Notes under the pieces: model-generated
The model's database searches: none
The model's input: the letters and a program-made list of their open reading frames with translations, nothing else
Told to the model about the DNA's origin: nothing
Part shown: positions 29,141-36,402 of the stretch, in pieces
How positions within the stretch are numbered: the first letter of the stretch is position 1
Layout of the letters: each line of letters begins with the position of its first letter
IMG/VR virus record: IMGVR_UViG_3300031963_000163
Coordinates: 1-59,290 of that record
Direction: 5' to 3' (one strand)
Length of the DNA stretch: 59,290 nt
Origin: a virus
Program-made: the position numbers and the translations under genes

Positions 29141-29147
29141 TATTTAT
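29141..29147 (+). promoter_or_regulatory. TATTTAT box
   Basis: Ends 11 bases before the ATG at 29159. Confidence 0.45.
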
Positions 29148-29158
29148 AAATAAAAAAA

Positions 29159-30205
29159 ATGGCAACAACAAGACCTTTCGCCTATAACACAGGCTCAACA
29201 ATATCTGCAACAACACAAATAGGAGATTTAGCAATCGGAACAAATGACTTACCAGTATCTGAAGGATATGGTGGTGTGATTTGGAAAAATGGCGCTGATG
29301 AAGAGCTTGGTTATGTTATAGCCTACCCGAACTTCGCGGGTACACAACCATTACCCGTTTCAGGAACAGGATTCGTTCAATTTTGGAGGTCTGAGGATTT
29401 GACCGAAGGTACATTCATAAGTTTAGCTGAATATATTGCAAATTTTTCTCAAACTTTTGCAACAGGAAATGATGCTAAAACATGGTTAGAGTCAAACGGT
29501 TATTGGACTTCATTTGGGATTGGTTGTGGTGCTGCATCCAAACTGATGGAGTTAGATTCTACAACAGGAATCACAAGTAACATTTGGGCGGATATCTCAG
29601 GTAATGGAAGAAACGCCACATTATATAACGATTATGCGTTAGCGACATTTAATGGAAATCAAGTTGTTGCCTTGAGTGGAACAACTTCATTTGTAATACC
29701 AATATCTGGTTTCGGTAATGATATGGATACATGCGGACTAACATATGAGATATGGGCTTATCCAACTAAAACACAGAACGGTACTTTGATTGCAGAATGG
29801 AGTGGATTCCCACCAACAGGATGGAATGATGCTCAACTCGCATTTGTTGGAGGAAAAATAAATGGTGGTGTTTTCCCTGATAATTTCTCACCTAACCCAT
29901 ATATTCAAGGACCAAATTTTTCAGTCAACACATGGTATTATATTGTACTAACATACGACCCTATTAGTGGAAATCTCAAGTTGTATGTAAATGGTTCATT
30001 AATTTCAACAACGAACGGAGTTAAAGCCAATCCTCCATCAACAACTTTAACATTAGGAAGACCTGATACTGCAAATTCATATTTGGGAGGTGCAAACGGT
30101 TATTTTAGAGGTTACATTGGACAATGGAGAGTTTGGAATGGTGCAATTAGTCAAACTCAAGTAACTAATTTCTTTAATTCTAGAAAATCTTTGTACGGTA
30201 TATAA
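29159..30205 (+). CDS. Fibre/adhesin-like protein with lectin-type C-terminal domain, 348 aa
   Basis: Residues ~1-105 (TRPFAYNTGSTISATTQIGD, then GTGFVQFWRSEDLTEGTFIS) are shared with the next gene product and probably attach the protein to the virion. Residues ~150-345 form a concanavalin-like/LamG-type domain: FVIPISGFGNDMDTC, LTYEIWAYPTK, WYYIVLTYDPISGNLKLYVN and GYIGQWRVWNGAISQTQV. LamG-like domains bind carbohydrates or proteins. I infer a receptor-binding or virion-surface protein. It has its own box at 29141. Confidence 0.8.
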   Translation: MATTRPFAYNTGSTISATTQIGDLAIGTNDLPVSEGYGGVIWKNGADEELGYVIAYPNFAGTQPLPVSGTGFVQFWRSEDLTEGTFISLAEYIANFSQTFATGNDAKTWLESNGYWTSFGIGCGAASKLMELDSTTGITSNIWADISGNGRNATLYNDYALATFNGNQVVALSGTTSFVIPISGFGNDMDTCGLTYEIWAYPTKTQNGTLIAEWSGFPPTGWNDAQLAFVGGKINGGVFPDNFSPNPYIQGPNFSVNTWYYIVLTYDPISGNLKLYVNGSLISTTNGVKANPPSTTLTLGRPDTANSYLGGANGYFRGYIGQWRVWNGAISQTQVTNFFNSRKSLYGI

Positions 30206-30222
30206 TTTTAATTTACTGAGGG

Positions 30223-30229
30223 TATTTAT
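30223..30229 (+). promoter_or_regulatory. TATTTAT box
   Basis: About 32-35 bases before the start of the next fibre-like gene. Confidence 0.35.
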
Positions 30230-30264
30230 TGAGAGTAAATCAAAATTACCAAGAACATACAATG

Positions 30265-31074
30265 ATGGCAACTTTTAGACCTTTCGCATATAACACGGGT
30301 TCCACCGTTTCAGCAACAACACAAGTCGGTGATTTAGCAATTGGAACAAATGAATTACCTGTATCAGAAGGATATGGTGGACTTATATGGAAAAATGGTC
30401 CAAATGAAGATTTGGGTTACGTAATTGGATATCCTCAATCAGGAGGAACTCAGCCATTACCTGCATCAGGTACAGGATTTGTACAATTTTGGAGAAGTAA
30501 AGTTCCTGGAGATGATAATTCATTCATTCAATTATCCGAATATATTTCAAGAAAATATTCTACACCACAAACATTTTCATCGGCAACTGATGCAAGTGTA
30601 TGGTTAACAAATAATGGATTTTGGAATTCATATGTTGTGTCTCTTACAGGATACTCATTCAATTTAGTTGCAACACCATATACCTTCCCATCAGCGGGTA
30701 ATTCGATTATGAATAATACTGGAGGGGTATCATCAGGTAGTACAGATATAAATGTTTTGGCAACAGGAGGAAGAGGATTCTATTTCAATTCTTTTGATAA
30801 TGATGGAATTGATAGGACAAGCTATTATTCTGGATTCACAGGACAAAGTGTAACAATAACATTCAATCAAACAGGAAATACCGCAATATATTCAGGTGAT
30901 ACAAATTCTTTCAAATATTGGGAATCGTCACCAACAGATAATGGATTTGTCTTTGGTGCTGGTATAGGTGCTCCACCTACGAATATTCCTTCAGGAACTG
31001 CAATACTTATACAATCCGCATCAACTCCGTATAACATTGGATTCCCAGTTTACGTAAGCTTGGTGGTTAATTAA
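30265..31074 (+). CDS. Fibre-like paralogue with different C-terminal domain, 269 aa
   Basis: The ATG at 30265 aligns with the start of the preceding gene (an ATG at 30262 is also possible). The first ~110 residues are closely similar to that protein (TFRPFAYNTGSTVSATTQVG). The C-terminal ~150 residues are unrelated: a Gly/Ser/Thr/Asn-rich beta region (TDINVLATGGRGFYF). This looks like gene duplication with domain swapping of the variable end, typical of phage receptor-binding loci. Confidence 0.75.
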   Translation: MATFRPFAYNTGSTVSATTQVGDLAIGTNELPVSEGYGGLIWKNGPNEDLGYVIGYPQSGGTQPLPASGTGFVQFWRSKVPGDDNSFIQLSEYISRKYSTPQTFSSATDASVWLTNNGFWNSYVVSLTGYSFNLVATPYTFPSAGNSIMNNTGGVSSGSTDINVLATGGRGFYFNSFDNDGIDRTSYYSGFTGQSVTITFNQTGNTAIYSGDTNSFKYWESSPTDNGFVFGAGIGAPPTNIPSGTAILIQSASTPYNIGFPVYVSLVVN

Positions 31075-31099
31075 AATGTAATTCTTAAAATTTTTGAAA

Positions 31100-31106
31100 T
31101 ATTTAT
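31100..31106 (+). promoter_or_regulatory. TATTTAT box
   Basis: 23 bases before the ATG at 31130. The leader holds a TTGGTAA-GTAAA-TTACCAA hairpin. Confidence 0.4.
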
Positions 31107-31129
31107 TGGTAAGTAAATTACCAAATACT

Positions 31130-31381
31130 ATGAAAAAATTTTTCTCACAGTTGTTTAACGACAACAACGCAATCAATGAAAAAAGTGTCGTTGGATTTTT
31201 AGCATTTGTTATGATGACTGGGTTCGCAATTGCGGACATCGTTACAGGTTCTTTAGGAAAAGACCTTGTAATTAACGAATTCATCTTTAATGCATTCCTA
31301 TGGTTGGTTCTTGGTTCTTTTGGAATCGGGTCAATCGACAAATGGATTAACAAAGGAAAGTCTGACGTTACTGAAGAGTAA
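31130..31381 (+). CDS. Holin-like two-helix membrane protein, 83 aa
   Basis: The ATG at 31130 starts MKKFFSQLFNDNNAINEKSV, then two membrane helices (VVGFLAFVMMTGFAIADIV and FIFNAFLWLVLGSFGIGSI) joined by a short polar loop, and a charged tail. Length, two helices and charged ends fit small phage holins. It is not beside the endolysin (36403), so the holin assignment is a suggestion only. A hairpin in the leader may regulate it. A terminator follows. Confidence 0.55.
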   Translation: MKKFFSQLFNDNNAINEKSVVGFLAFVMMTGFAIADIVTGSLGKDLVINEFIFNAFLWLVLGSFGIGSIDKWINKGKSDVTEE

Positions 31382-31389
31382 ACTAACTA

Positions 31390-31414
31390 ATCCCCTCCAA
31401 AAGAGGGGATTTTT
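31390..31414 (+). terminator. Rho-independent terminator
   Basis: ATCCCCTC-CAAAA-GAGGGGAT and T-run. Confidence 0.85.
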
Positions 31415-31426
31415 ATTTTATTTTGG

Positions 31427-31433
31427 TATTTAT
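31427..31433 (+). promoter_or_regulatory. TATTTAT box, short spacing
   Basis: Ends 5 bases before the ATG at 31439. Confidence 0.55.
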
Positions 31434-31438
31434 TACTG

Positions 31439-32599
31439 ATGAAAAGTTCTATTCGAAAATTTTTACAGGAGCAAGAGGAAAAATACGACACATATGAAAT
31501 GCTAAGGAATTATCAGGGACCTGATATAACCTTGCAGGACATTGGTCGTAAACTAAGAGTTTTCGGAAAAATTACAAAGGCGGAATATAATAAGGCGGTA
31601 TCACAATTTAAAAAGGAATACTACGCAACATCAATTTTGGATTCTATAAGAACCAACCAAAAAATTCATGATTTGATTAAGGATTTAGGTACAAAAACAT
31701 ACAACGACCTAATCAGGAGTAGCAAAAGAATCATGCTAAACAACAACAAAAACATCAAAGTTGGTCAACCTGAAAGGAGTTGGATTCTGCAAAACGTTAG
31801 AGACTTAGTGTTCTTCAAAAATAACATTGAAGACACAGGAAAAAAATTTGATTTTCCAGATAGAGAGTACAAATCTACAATCACGAATGAATGTAATAAG
31901 TTGATTAGACAATTAGGTGCTAGAGATTTTTTTGGATTTATAGAAAAAGACGACTGGTCAATACTCAATAGAATTAATACCAACTATACAAATTGGATAA
32001 AGTTAATTGCAAAGAGCGACGTAGAAGGGGAGTTAGAAGGGCGAACAGTTACAGAAAAAGTAAAAAACTACTTCAAAGAAAAACCTATTGAAACTATAGT
32101 TGATTTATCTGGTTATGGCCCACAGCAAAGGGATTTGATAAAACTAAAAGTCCCTGAATTGAGCTTAGCCGACAGAGATGTTCTCTCTTTACTAATAAGT
32201 GCGGATGATTCAGAATCCGATTACGATTATAGAAGAATGTTGGAAAGAATTAAAAAGACTACAGAAAAAGGTGAATCCGCTGAAAGGGACTTCATTAGTG
32301 ATTTGTTGTATAACGGTATTCCAAGAGAAAATATTAGAATTTTTTCTTCATATGGAAACCTTGTTGATATCACATTCCAATGTGATTTGATGGTCAAATT
32401 TGAAGACAAATGGGTACCAATCCAAATAAAGAGTTCACAAGCCAAATACTCAAAATTATTATCTTATGATATCGGTGGCATCTTAGTCTATCCCGCAGAG
32501 AAAAAAAGAGACTGTGGAAATTGGGTCTACGATACAGGGAAAGGTTTACCAAAATCTTTTGATGAAGATTTTCTTGGTTTGAATTGTGAAACTGAGTAA
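31439..32599 (+). CDS. Tagged nuclease-like protein, 386 aa
   Basis: N-terminus MKSSIRKFLQEQEEK has LQE before Q at residues 9-12: a short tag. Residues ~20-270 are helical with no recognised fold. Residues ~278-352 show a PD-(D/E)XK-like arrangement: SAERDF (E282), GNLVDITFQCDLMV (D310/D316), then PIQIKSSQ with Q329-I-K331 in place of the usual E-x-K, and a strand GGILVYP. I suggest a packaged endonuclease delivered with the genome. The family is uncertain and the Q variant should be noted. An early host-DNA attack role is inference. Confidence 0.55.
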   Translation: MKSSIRKFLQEQEEKYDTYEMLRNYQGPDITLQDIGRKLRVFGKITKAEYNKAVSQFKKEYYATSILDSIRTNQKIHDLIKDLGTKTYNDLIRSSKRIMLNNNKNIKVGQPERSWILQNVRDLVFFKNNIEDTGKKFDFPDREYKSTITNECNKLIRQLGARDFFGFIEKDDWSILNRINTNYTNWIKLIAKSDVEGELEGRTVTEKVKNYFKEKPIETIVDLSGYGPQQRDLIKLKVPELSLADRDVLSLLISADDSESDYDYRRMLERIKKTTEKGESAERDFISDLLYNGIPRENIRIFSSYGNLVDITFQCDLMVKFEDKWVPIQIKSSQAKYSKLLSYDIGGILVYPAEKKRDCGNWVYDTGKGLPKSFDEDFLGLNCETE

Positions 32600-32604
32600 T
32601 TTTG
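32597..32604 (+). promoter_or_regulatory. Possible host-type -7 element (TAATTTTG)
   Basis: Ends 4 bases before the ATG at 32609; a TTG lies 20 bases upstream of it. It overlaps the end of the nuclease-like gene. Confidence 0.35.
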
Positions 32605-32608
32605 TACT

Positions 32609-32827
32609 ATGCCTTTCGAGAAAAAACCTGAGCCCAAACCCACAAAATACGAATACGTATTTGAAGACGACGAGTGTATCTCGATTTGGAAATATAACTC
32701 CAAAATTACGACAAACGGTCCTGTCGAGGTAGAATATAAATATAAAAGGGGTTACGTTCATCCTGGTTCCAAGAAAAAAACCTTAGGGGAACTTGCAAAA
32801 GAGGCTAAGAAGAAAGTTTCTGATTAA
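32609..32827 (+). CDS. Small charged protein, 72 aa
   Basis: Starts MPFEKKPEPKPTKYEYVFED, followed by beta-like strands (CISIWKYNSKITTNGPVEVE) and a basic C-terminal helix. Untagged. It converges on the opposite-strand gene that ends at 32805 (23-base overlap). Unknown function. Confidence 0.6.
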   Translation: MPFEKKPEPKPTKYEYVFEDDECISIWKYNSKITTNGPVEVEYKYKRGYVHPGSKKKTLGELAKEAKKKVSD

Positions 32828-33422
32828 TCAAATTCCTGAGTTTCAATAGAGTATCTCTATCTAAGTTGTCCAACAAATCCTTAGTGTTTTCCACAACTAA
32901 TTTATCTAAAATTGGTACTTTGTTTTCGTTTAGTTCATTTACGTAAGTTATATCAAAATTGTCTGGCTCAAAGTTGTCTGATTCATGCTCTAAATAATGT
33001 CCTTCATAGTAGTCAAAATTACCCTCGTTGTAACTGTATCTTAGCGAATCTTTCACCCAATCCTTATAATAAGATTTCCAAGTGGTTTTATATTTTTCGG
33101 TCAAAGTCGCTGAGCCCCAAATTTCGTAGTAAGCAGTATATTTTTTCTTTTTTGGAATTGAAAGTGCTTCTATTGCTTCTGAGCTTGTTAGTTCATTGTG
33201 TATTGAACTAAGTATTATCTTGAGATTTTCCAAAATGAATGCGGCAATAAATTCCATGTCGTCTTCATCGAATTTTTCTCCAATCCAAGCCCCGCTAGTA
33301 TTTAATTTTTTCATATTATCATGTTCATAGTCCCAAGGATTTCTATATTCGAATTCATCTTCAATGAGTTGTTTTGATAATACAAGTAAAACTTTTAATG
33401 GTTGATTAGATAGCACGCTCAT
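32805..33422 (-). CDS. Hypothetical protein, 205 aa
   Basis: Starts MSVLSNQPLKVLLVLSKQLI; a helical, acidic and aromatic-rich protein (YKTTWKSYYKDWVKDSLRYS). No tag, no signal and no known motif. It has its own short-spacing TATTTAT box. It ends convergently with the gene at 32609. Confidence 0.65.
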   Translation of the reverse strand: MSVLSNQPLKVLLVLSKQLIEDEFEYRNPWDYEHDNMKKLNTSGAWIGEKFDEDDMEFIAAFILENLKIILSSIHNELTSSEAIEALSIPKKKKYTAYYEIWGSATLTEKYKTTWKSYYKDWVKDSLRYSYNEGNFDYYEGHYLEHESDNFEPDNFDITYVNELNENKVPILDKLVVENTKDLLDNLDRDTLLKLRNLINQKLSS

Positions 33423-33426
33423 GTTT

Positions 33427-33433
33427 ATAAATA
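33427..33433 (-). promoter_or_regulatory. TATTTAT box, short spacing
   Basis: Reverse strand; 4 bases before the ATG at 33422. Confidence 0.55.
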
Positions 33434-33441
33434 CAAAAAAA

Positions 33442-33465
33442 GGTGAGAATTAACTCACCTTTTTT
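33442..33465. terminator. Bidirectional terminator
   Basis: GGTGAG-AATTAA-CTCACC with A-run before and T-run after; ends the reverse-strand operon coming from 35989. Confidence 0.75.
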
Positions 33466-33790
33466 AATCATTCAGTTTTTGCTCGAAGGATTTGAGTACT
33501 CCAATTATGTTATCTCTACCAACAGGGTTAGCTGAGTGAACATTATAAGTCGGAATTGGAATCCCATTTGTCCAACAGTAGTTACACAACCATTTTGCAC
33601 AATCGTAACCCGTTTTGATATCTTCACCCAAATCATGGTCAAATGATATTTCATCAGGAAGACCATTTTCTTCAATGTGTTTAACGAATTCCTCGTAATT
33701 TCTTACAATAGTCCAACCCTTAGTCTTTGGATTTCTTACGTCGTCCAAGTACAACTTCGGCAATTGGATTATTTTTTTGTTCTCTTTCAT
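33464..33790 (-). CDS. Cyclic-phosphate-processing receiver-domain (cPPR)-like protein, 108 aa
   Basis: From the ATG at 33790: KENKKIIQLPKLYLDDVRNP, then ISFDHDLGEDIKTGYDCAKW and IPIPTYNVHSANPVGRDNI. The L-D-D-x-R, D-H-D-L-G and N-x-H-S-A-N-P motifs match the cPPR family, a receiver-like fold thought to act on cyclic phosphates of nucleotides or RNA ends. It is in a reverse-strand operon with a phosphoesterase (34440). It overlaps the gene at 33720 by 71 bases in another frame. Confidence 0.7.
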   Translation of the reverse strand: MKENKKIIQLPKLYLDDVRNPKTKGWTIVRNYEEFVKHIEENGLPDEISFDHDLGEDIKTGYDCAKWLCNYCWTNGIPIPTYNVHSANPVGRDNIIGVLKSFEQKLND

Positions 33791-33971
33791 AATCTTTTTC
33801 TCCAACAACTTGATAGGCTTCAAGTAGAGCCCACTGTGCTGAATTTATTAATTTTTTTACTTTCTTAATTCTTTTGGTTATCGGATGACCCACCAAATGA
33901 GATTCAATCATACATGTTTGTACGTGTAATCTATCCATTAATTCTAAATAATGTCCATCATTAATCTTCAT
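33720..33971 (-). CDS. Hypothetical helical protein, 83 aa
   Basis: From the ATG at 33971: KINDGHYLELMDRLHVQTCM, continuing as a basic helix region to GRRKKSKD. It starts inside the end of the upstream gene and its end overlaps the cPPR gene by 71 bases. Both reading frames are plausible; this long overlap is unusual for the window. Four-helix-bundle look; family unknown. Confidence 0.55.
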   Translation of the reverse strand: MKINDGHYLELMDRLHVQTCMIESHLVGHPITKRIKKVKKLINSAQWALLEAYQVVGEKDYEREQKNNPIAEVVLGRRKKSKD

Positions 33972-34443
33972 TTTCAGTAATTTTTGCAATTATTGAATCG
34001 TTATGTTCTATAATCATGGTATGAATACTACCCGTACCAAAATTTAATTCAGAATCTGTAATTTCAGAATCCCAATAAAGGTCAATAGGACTGAATTCTG
34101 ACTCTTCTTCTTCAGTCAAGGGTTCGTCCCACTCAACATTAGTTACGTCAACATCGCCGTCCGTAGAGGTCTCTATAGACAAATCAGGGAAGTCAAGGTC
34201 TTGCATTTCAGTTAAGTCTTTGGATTCTAAAAGTTCGATTAGTTCGGAGACGTTAAATTGTTCACAAACTAAGTTAGCTCCTCTCCAAGTAGTTTCGGAA
34301 TCACAAGAAAACTGTTTATCGAATTTGGAACCATTGTGGTAACAAATTTCGAGTAGCGACTTTCTATAAAGGTCAATGCTGACTTTTACGTAATCATCAG
34401 GATTCAACTTTTTGAGTTCTGAAATTACAGATTCATTTTTCAT
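33961..34443 (-). CDS. Hypothetical acidic protein, 160 aa
   Basis: Strongly acidic C-terminal half (SIETSTDGDVDVTNVEWDEP); N-terminal half alpha-beta (LNPDDYVKVSIDLYRKSLLE). It starts in the ATGA overlap with the phosphoesterase gene, so the two are cotranslated. No recognised domain. A regulator or inhibitor partner is conceivable. Confidence 0.6.
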   Translation of the reverse strand: MKNESVISELKKLNPDDYVKVSIDLYRKSLLEICYHNGSKFDKQFSCDSETTWRGANLVCEQFNVSELIELLESKDLTEMQDLDFPDLSIETSTDGDVDVTNVEWDEPLTEEEESEFSPIDLYWDSEITDSELNFGTGSIHTMIIEHNDSIIAKITENED

Positions 34444-35123
34444 GGGTAATCAATTTGTTTTGTTTCGGTATCAAATAAAATGGTTATAGGTTTGTTTTCA
34501 TGTGTGTATCTCTCACCTAAGACTGATGCGTTGATGAATTCTACCCCATTAAAACTTTTCTGACCGTAAGCACAGTGTATGTGACCACATACGTGTATTT
34601 TGGGTTGGATATCCATAATTCTTTGAAACAAATCCTCACAACCTACTCTTTGACCATTTGGAACCCAATCCAACATTCCATGTGCTGGTCCATGAGTTAT
34701 CAAAATATCAGTGTTACCAGGAATCATTGCCCACTTCTCTGCGAGTTTTTCTCCTCTTGGTAGATTGAATGCCCAATTGAAAAATTCAGGTTGCCAAGGA
34801 CTACCGTAAAACTTTACACCATCGATTTCGATACCATTATCGAAAAGGTAATGAACTCCTTTTTCTTTATATTCAGGGGCAATATCACTCACCAACTCAA
34901 AACCCCAATCGTGGTTACCAGCAATGAAGATTTTGTGAGTGTAGTCAACATTAGAAAACCAATCCAAGAAACTTTTGATTTCCCCTGTTTTACCCATCAT
35001 ACTGATATCACCCGCGTGTACAAGAACATCACCACTACCTAAAATGTTATTATAGGCCTTGGAGGTCAAATACTCGTGTTTGTTATGAGTATCACTAATG
35101 AATGTTATTTTTATCGTCTTCAT
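34440..35123 (-). CDS. Calcineurin-like metallophosphoesterase, 227 aa
   Basis: All metallophosphoesterase motifs are present: ISDTHNKHEYL (D11, H13), HAGDISMMG, FIAGNHDWGFE, ILITHGPAHGM and HVCGHIHCAYG. The whole protein is one domain, similar to the single-domain MPPED/YfcE-type group. It hydrolyses phosphoesters with a two-metal centre. The substrate (cyclic nucleotide, phosphoprotein or 2-prime,3-prime-cyclic phosphate) cannot be told. Its operon also carries the cPPR-like protein, so RNA end-processing is a testable idea. Confidence 0.9.
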   Translation of the reverse strand: MKTIKITFISDTHNKHEYLTSKAYNNILGSGDVLVHAGDISMMGKTGEIKSFLDWFSNVDYTHKIFIAGNHDWGFELVSDIAPEYKEKGVHYLFDNGIEIDGVKFYGSPWQPEFFNWAFNLPRGEKLAEKWAMIPGNTDILITHGPAHGMLDWVPNGQRVGCEDLFQRIMDIQPKIHVCGHIHCAYGQKSFNGVEFINASVLGERYTHENKPITILFDTETKQIDYP

Positions 35124-35253
35124 CTTTATCCCAATTTAGAAAATCATCTCCTTTATAGTCAGGGTGATTTTTGTGCATGTTATCAATTCCTTGAACCCAA
35201 AGGTAGGATATAATTGCGACAACTATGAACATTACTAAAAAAACTATCCACAT
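35095..35253 (-). CDS. Small membrane protein, 52 aa
   Basis: From the ATG at 35253: MWIVFLVMFIVVAIISYLWV, one membrane helix, then an acidic tail (GDDFLNWDKDEDDKNN). It overlaps the phosphoesterase start by 29 bases. An upstream in-frame ATG would add nine residues that look unnatural. Probably cotranslated with the phosphoesterase gene. Confidence 0.6.
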   Translation of the reverse strand: MWIVFLVMFIVVAIISYLWVQGIDNMHKNHPDYKGDDFLNWDKDEDDKNNIH

Positions 35254-35267
35254 ATTTTTTAAATTTT

Positions 35268-35870
35268 TTAATCCCACCAATTTTTTATACCTGAACCATC
35301 AAACCAATTTTCCCAATGAGAATGCTCCCATTTTTCTTCGTCGGATAGTTTATCGTAAATTTTTATGAATTCTTGATGGTCTTGTCCTTTGAGAATTGAC
35401 CATAATTCATCCCATTCCTTCTTTTCGAGCTCAGTTGATAAATCGAAAACCTTTCTGTTATGTTCTTTTTCTTCAGGAGTATCTTCTATGTCGTCGAACC
35501 AACCACCACTATTTTTCAACTCACCCAATTCCTTTTCCGCTAATGAAATATAATTTGATTCATCCAAATTTCTTATAATTTCAATAACTCTTTTCATTTT
35601 AGCAACTTTCTTCATCCTTGATACTTCTACCTCGTTACCATGAAATTCAAGTGTGTTAGCACTTTTTTCCAATGAACGTGCAAGAAGACTTAAATTGAAA
35701 GTATAGTCCCATGACCTAAATCTCCAAAGTTCTTTTCTGAAATACCAAAGGTTTTCCAAGAACATAGGTATTTTATAACGAAAAACTTCGTAAGTTTTGT
35801 ACCACCAAGTTTGGTGTCTTGCCAACCTTTTGAGTGATTTCCAAAAACTATCTGCAAATGTTACTTTCAT
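35268..35870 (-). CDS. Hypothetical phage protein, 200 aa
   Basis: Starts MKVTFADSFWKSLKRLARHQ; Trp-, Tyr-, Lys- and Arg-rich throughout, with helices (KELWRFRSWDYTFNLSLLAR) and an acidic middle. It resembles a recurrent phage ORF whose function I cannot name. Start in ATGA overlap with the gene at 35867. Untagged, in an operon driven by a host-type promoter. Confidence 0.65.
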   Translation of the reverse strand: MKVTFADSFWKSLKRLARHQTWWYKTYEVFRYKIPMFLENLWYFRKELWRFRSWDYTFNLSLLARSLEKSANTLEFHGNEVEVSRMKKVAKMKRVIEIIRNLDESNYISLAEKELGELKNSGGWFDDIEDTPEEKEHNRKVFDLSTELEKKEWDELWSILKGQDHQEFIKIYDKLSDEEKWEHSHWENWFDGSGIKNWWD

Positions 35871-35989
35871 CTTGAATTTTTTATAATTTCCATAATTTCT
35901 CTTGTTAGAGAACCTGCTGTCTTCGTACCATCATTTGACCATTTTATGATGGCGTTTTCAATTTGTTGATATAATAATAGAGATTCCAT
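35867..35989 (-). CDS. Small protein, 40 aa
   Basis: Peptide starting MESLLLYQQIENAIIKWSND and ending EIIKNSR. The ATG lies only 4 bases after a host-type -7 element, so the transcript would be almost leaderless. It is translationally coupled to the next gene (ATGA). First gene of the operon to 33464. Function unknown. Confidence 0.55.
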   Translation of the reverse strand: MESLLLYQQIENAIIKWSNDGTKTAGSLTREIMEIIKNSR

Positions 35990-35993
35990 AATG

Positions 35994-36024
35994 CAAATGT
36001 AATAAAAAAATAAGACCCGACAAA
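35994..36024 (-). promoter_or_regulatory. Host-type promoter (TTTG-N19-TACATTTG), leaderless
   Basis: On the reverse strand TTTG at 36024-36021 and TACATTTG at 36001-35994. The -33 TTTG lies in the loop of the terminator hairpin at 36013-36040. Confidence 0.65.
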
Positions 36025-36040
36025 TTAATTTGACGGGTCT
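36013..36040 (-). terminator. Terminator hairpin
   Basis: AGACCCG/CGGGTCT stem with a T-run on the reverse strand (the A-run at 36004-36010). It ends the 36129-36353 transcript just before the next promoter. Confidence 0.7.
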
Positions 36041-36128
36041 TTTGGAAAAGGGATATATGAGAACACTCTGAAGAGTGATGTAGAGATAAATATATCAAAA
36101 AAATAAAAAAAATCTTTATTTGATACGT

Positions 36129-36353
36129 CTAAGGACAAAAAAAGTTAGCTTCTTTGTTTTTATATATCGACCAAAAAACCCCTTTTAATTGAGATTTTTC
36201 TTTACACCTAGGTTCACAACTATGCTTGAGGTCCCAAAGTAAAAAACATTTGAGAGCCACATCGAGTTGGTCTTTGGTTTTTACCGAGTTAACAATTTTG
36301 ATAACCCAATTGAGTTCTGTATTTACCGTTGTTTCTTTCACTTCGAGTTCCAT
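36129..36353 (-). CDS. Small hypothetical protein, 74 aa
   Basis: From the ATG at 36353, close downstream of a perfect host-type promoter: MELEVKETTVNTELNWVIKI. Four Cys in the C-terminal half (ALKCFLLWDLKHSCEPRCKE and FFCP) could bind zinc. Untagged. A terminator lies after it. Function unknown; the promoter implies early expression. Confidence 0.6.
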   Translation of the reverse strand: MELEVKETTVNTELNWVIKIVNSVKTKDQLDVALKCFLLWDLKHSCEPRCKEKSQLKGVFWSIYKNKEANFFCP

Positions 36354-36368
36354 AGTTATAATTTTGGT

Positions 36369-36400
36369 CAAAGATACCAAACAAAGGTAAAATAACCAAA
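36369..36400 (-). promoter_or_regulatory. Host-type promoter (TTTG-N20-TATCTTTG)
   Basis: Reverse strand: TTTG at 36400-36397, TATCTTTG at 36376-36369; start codon at 36353. Confidence 0.7.
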
Positions 36401-36402
36401 AA

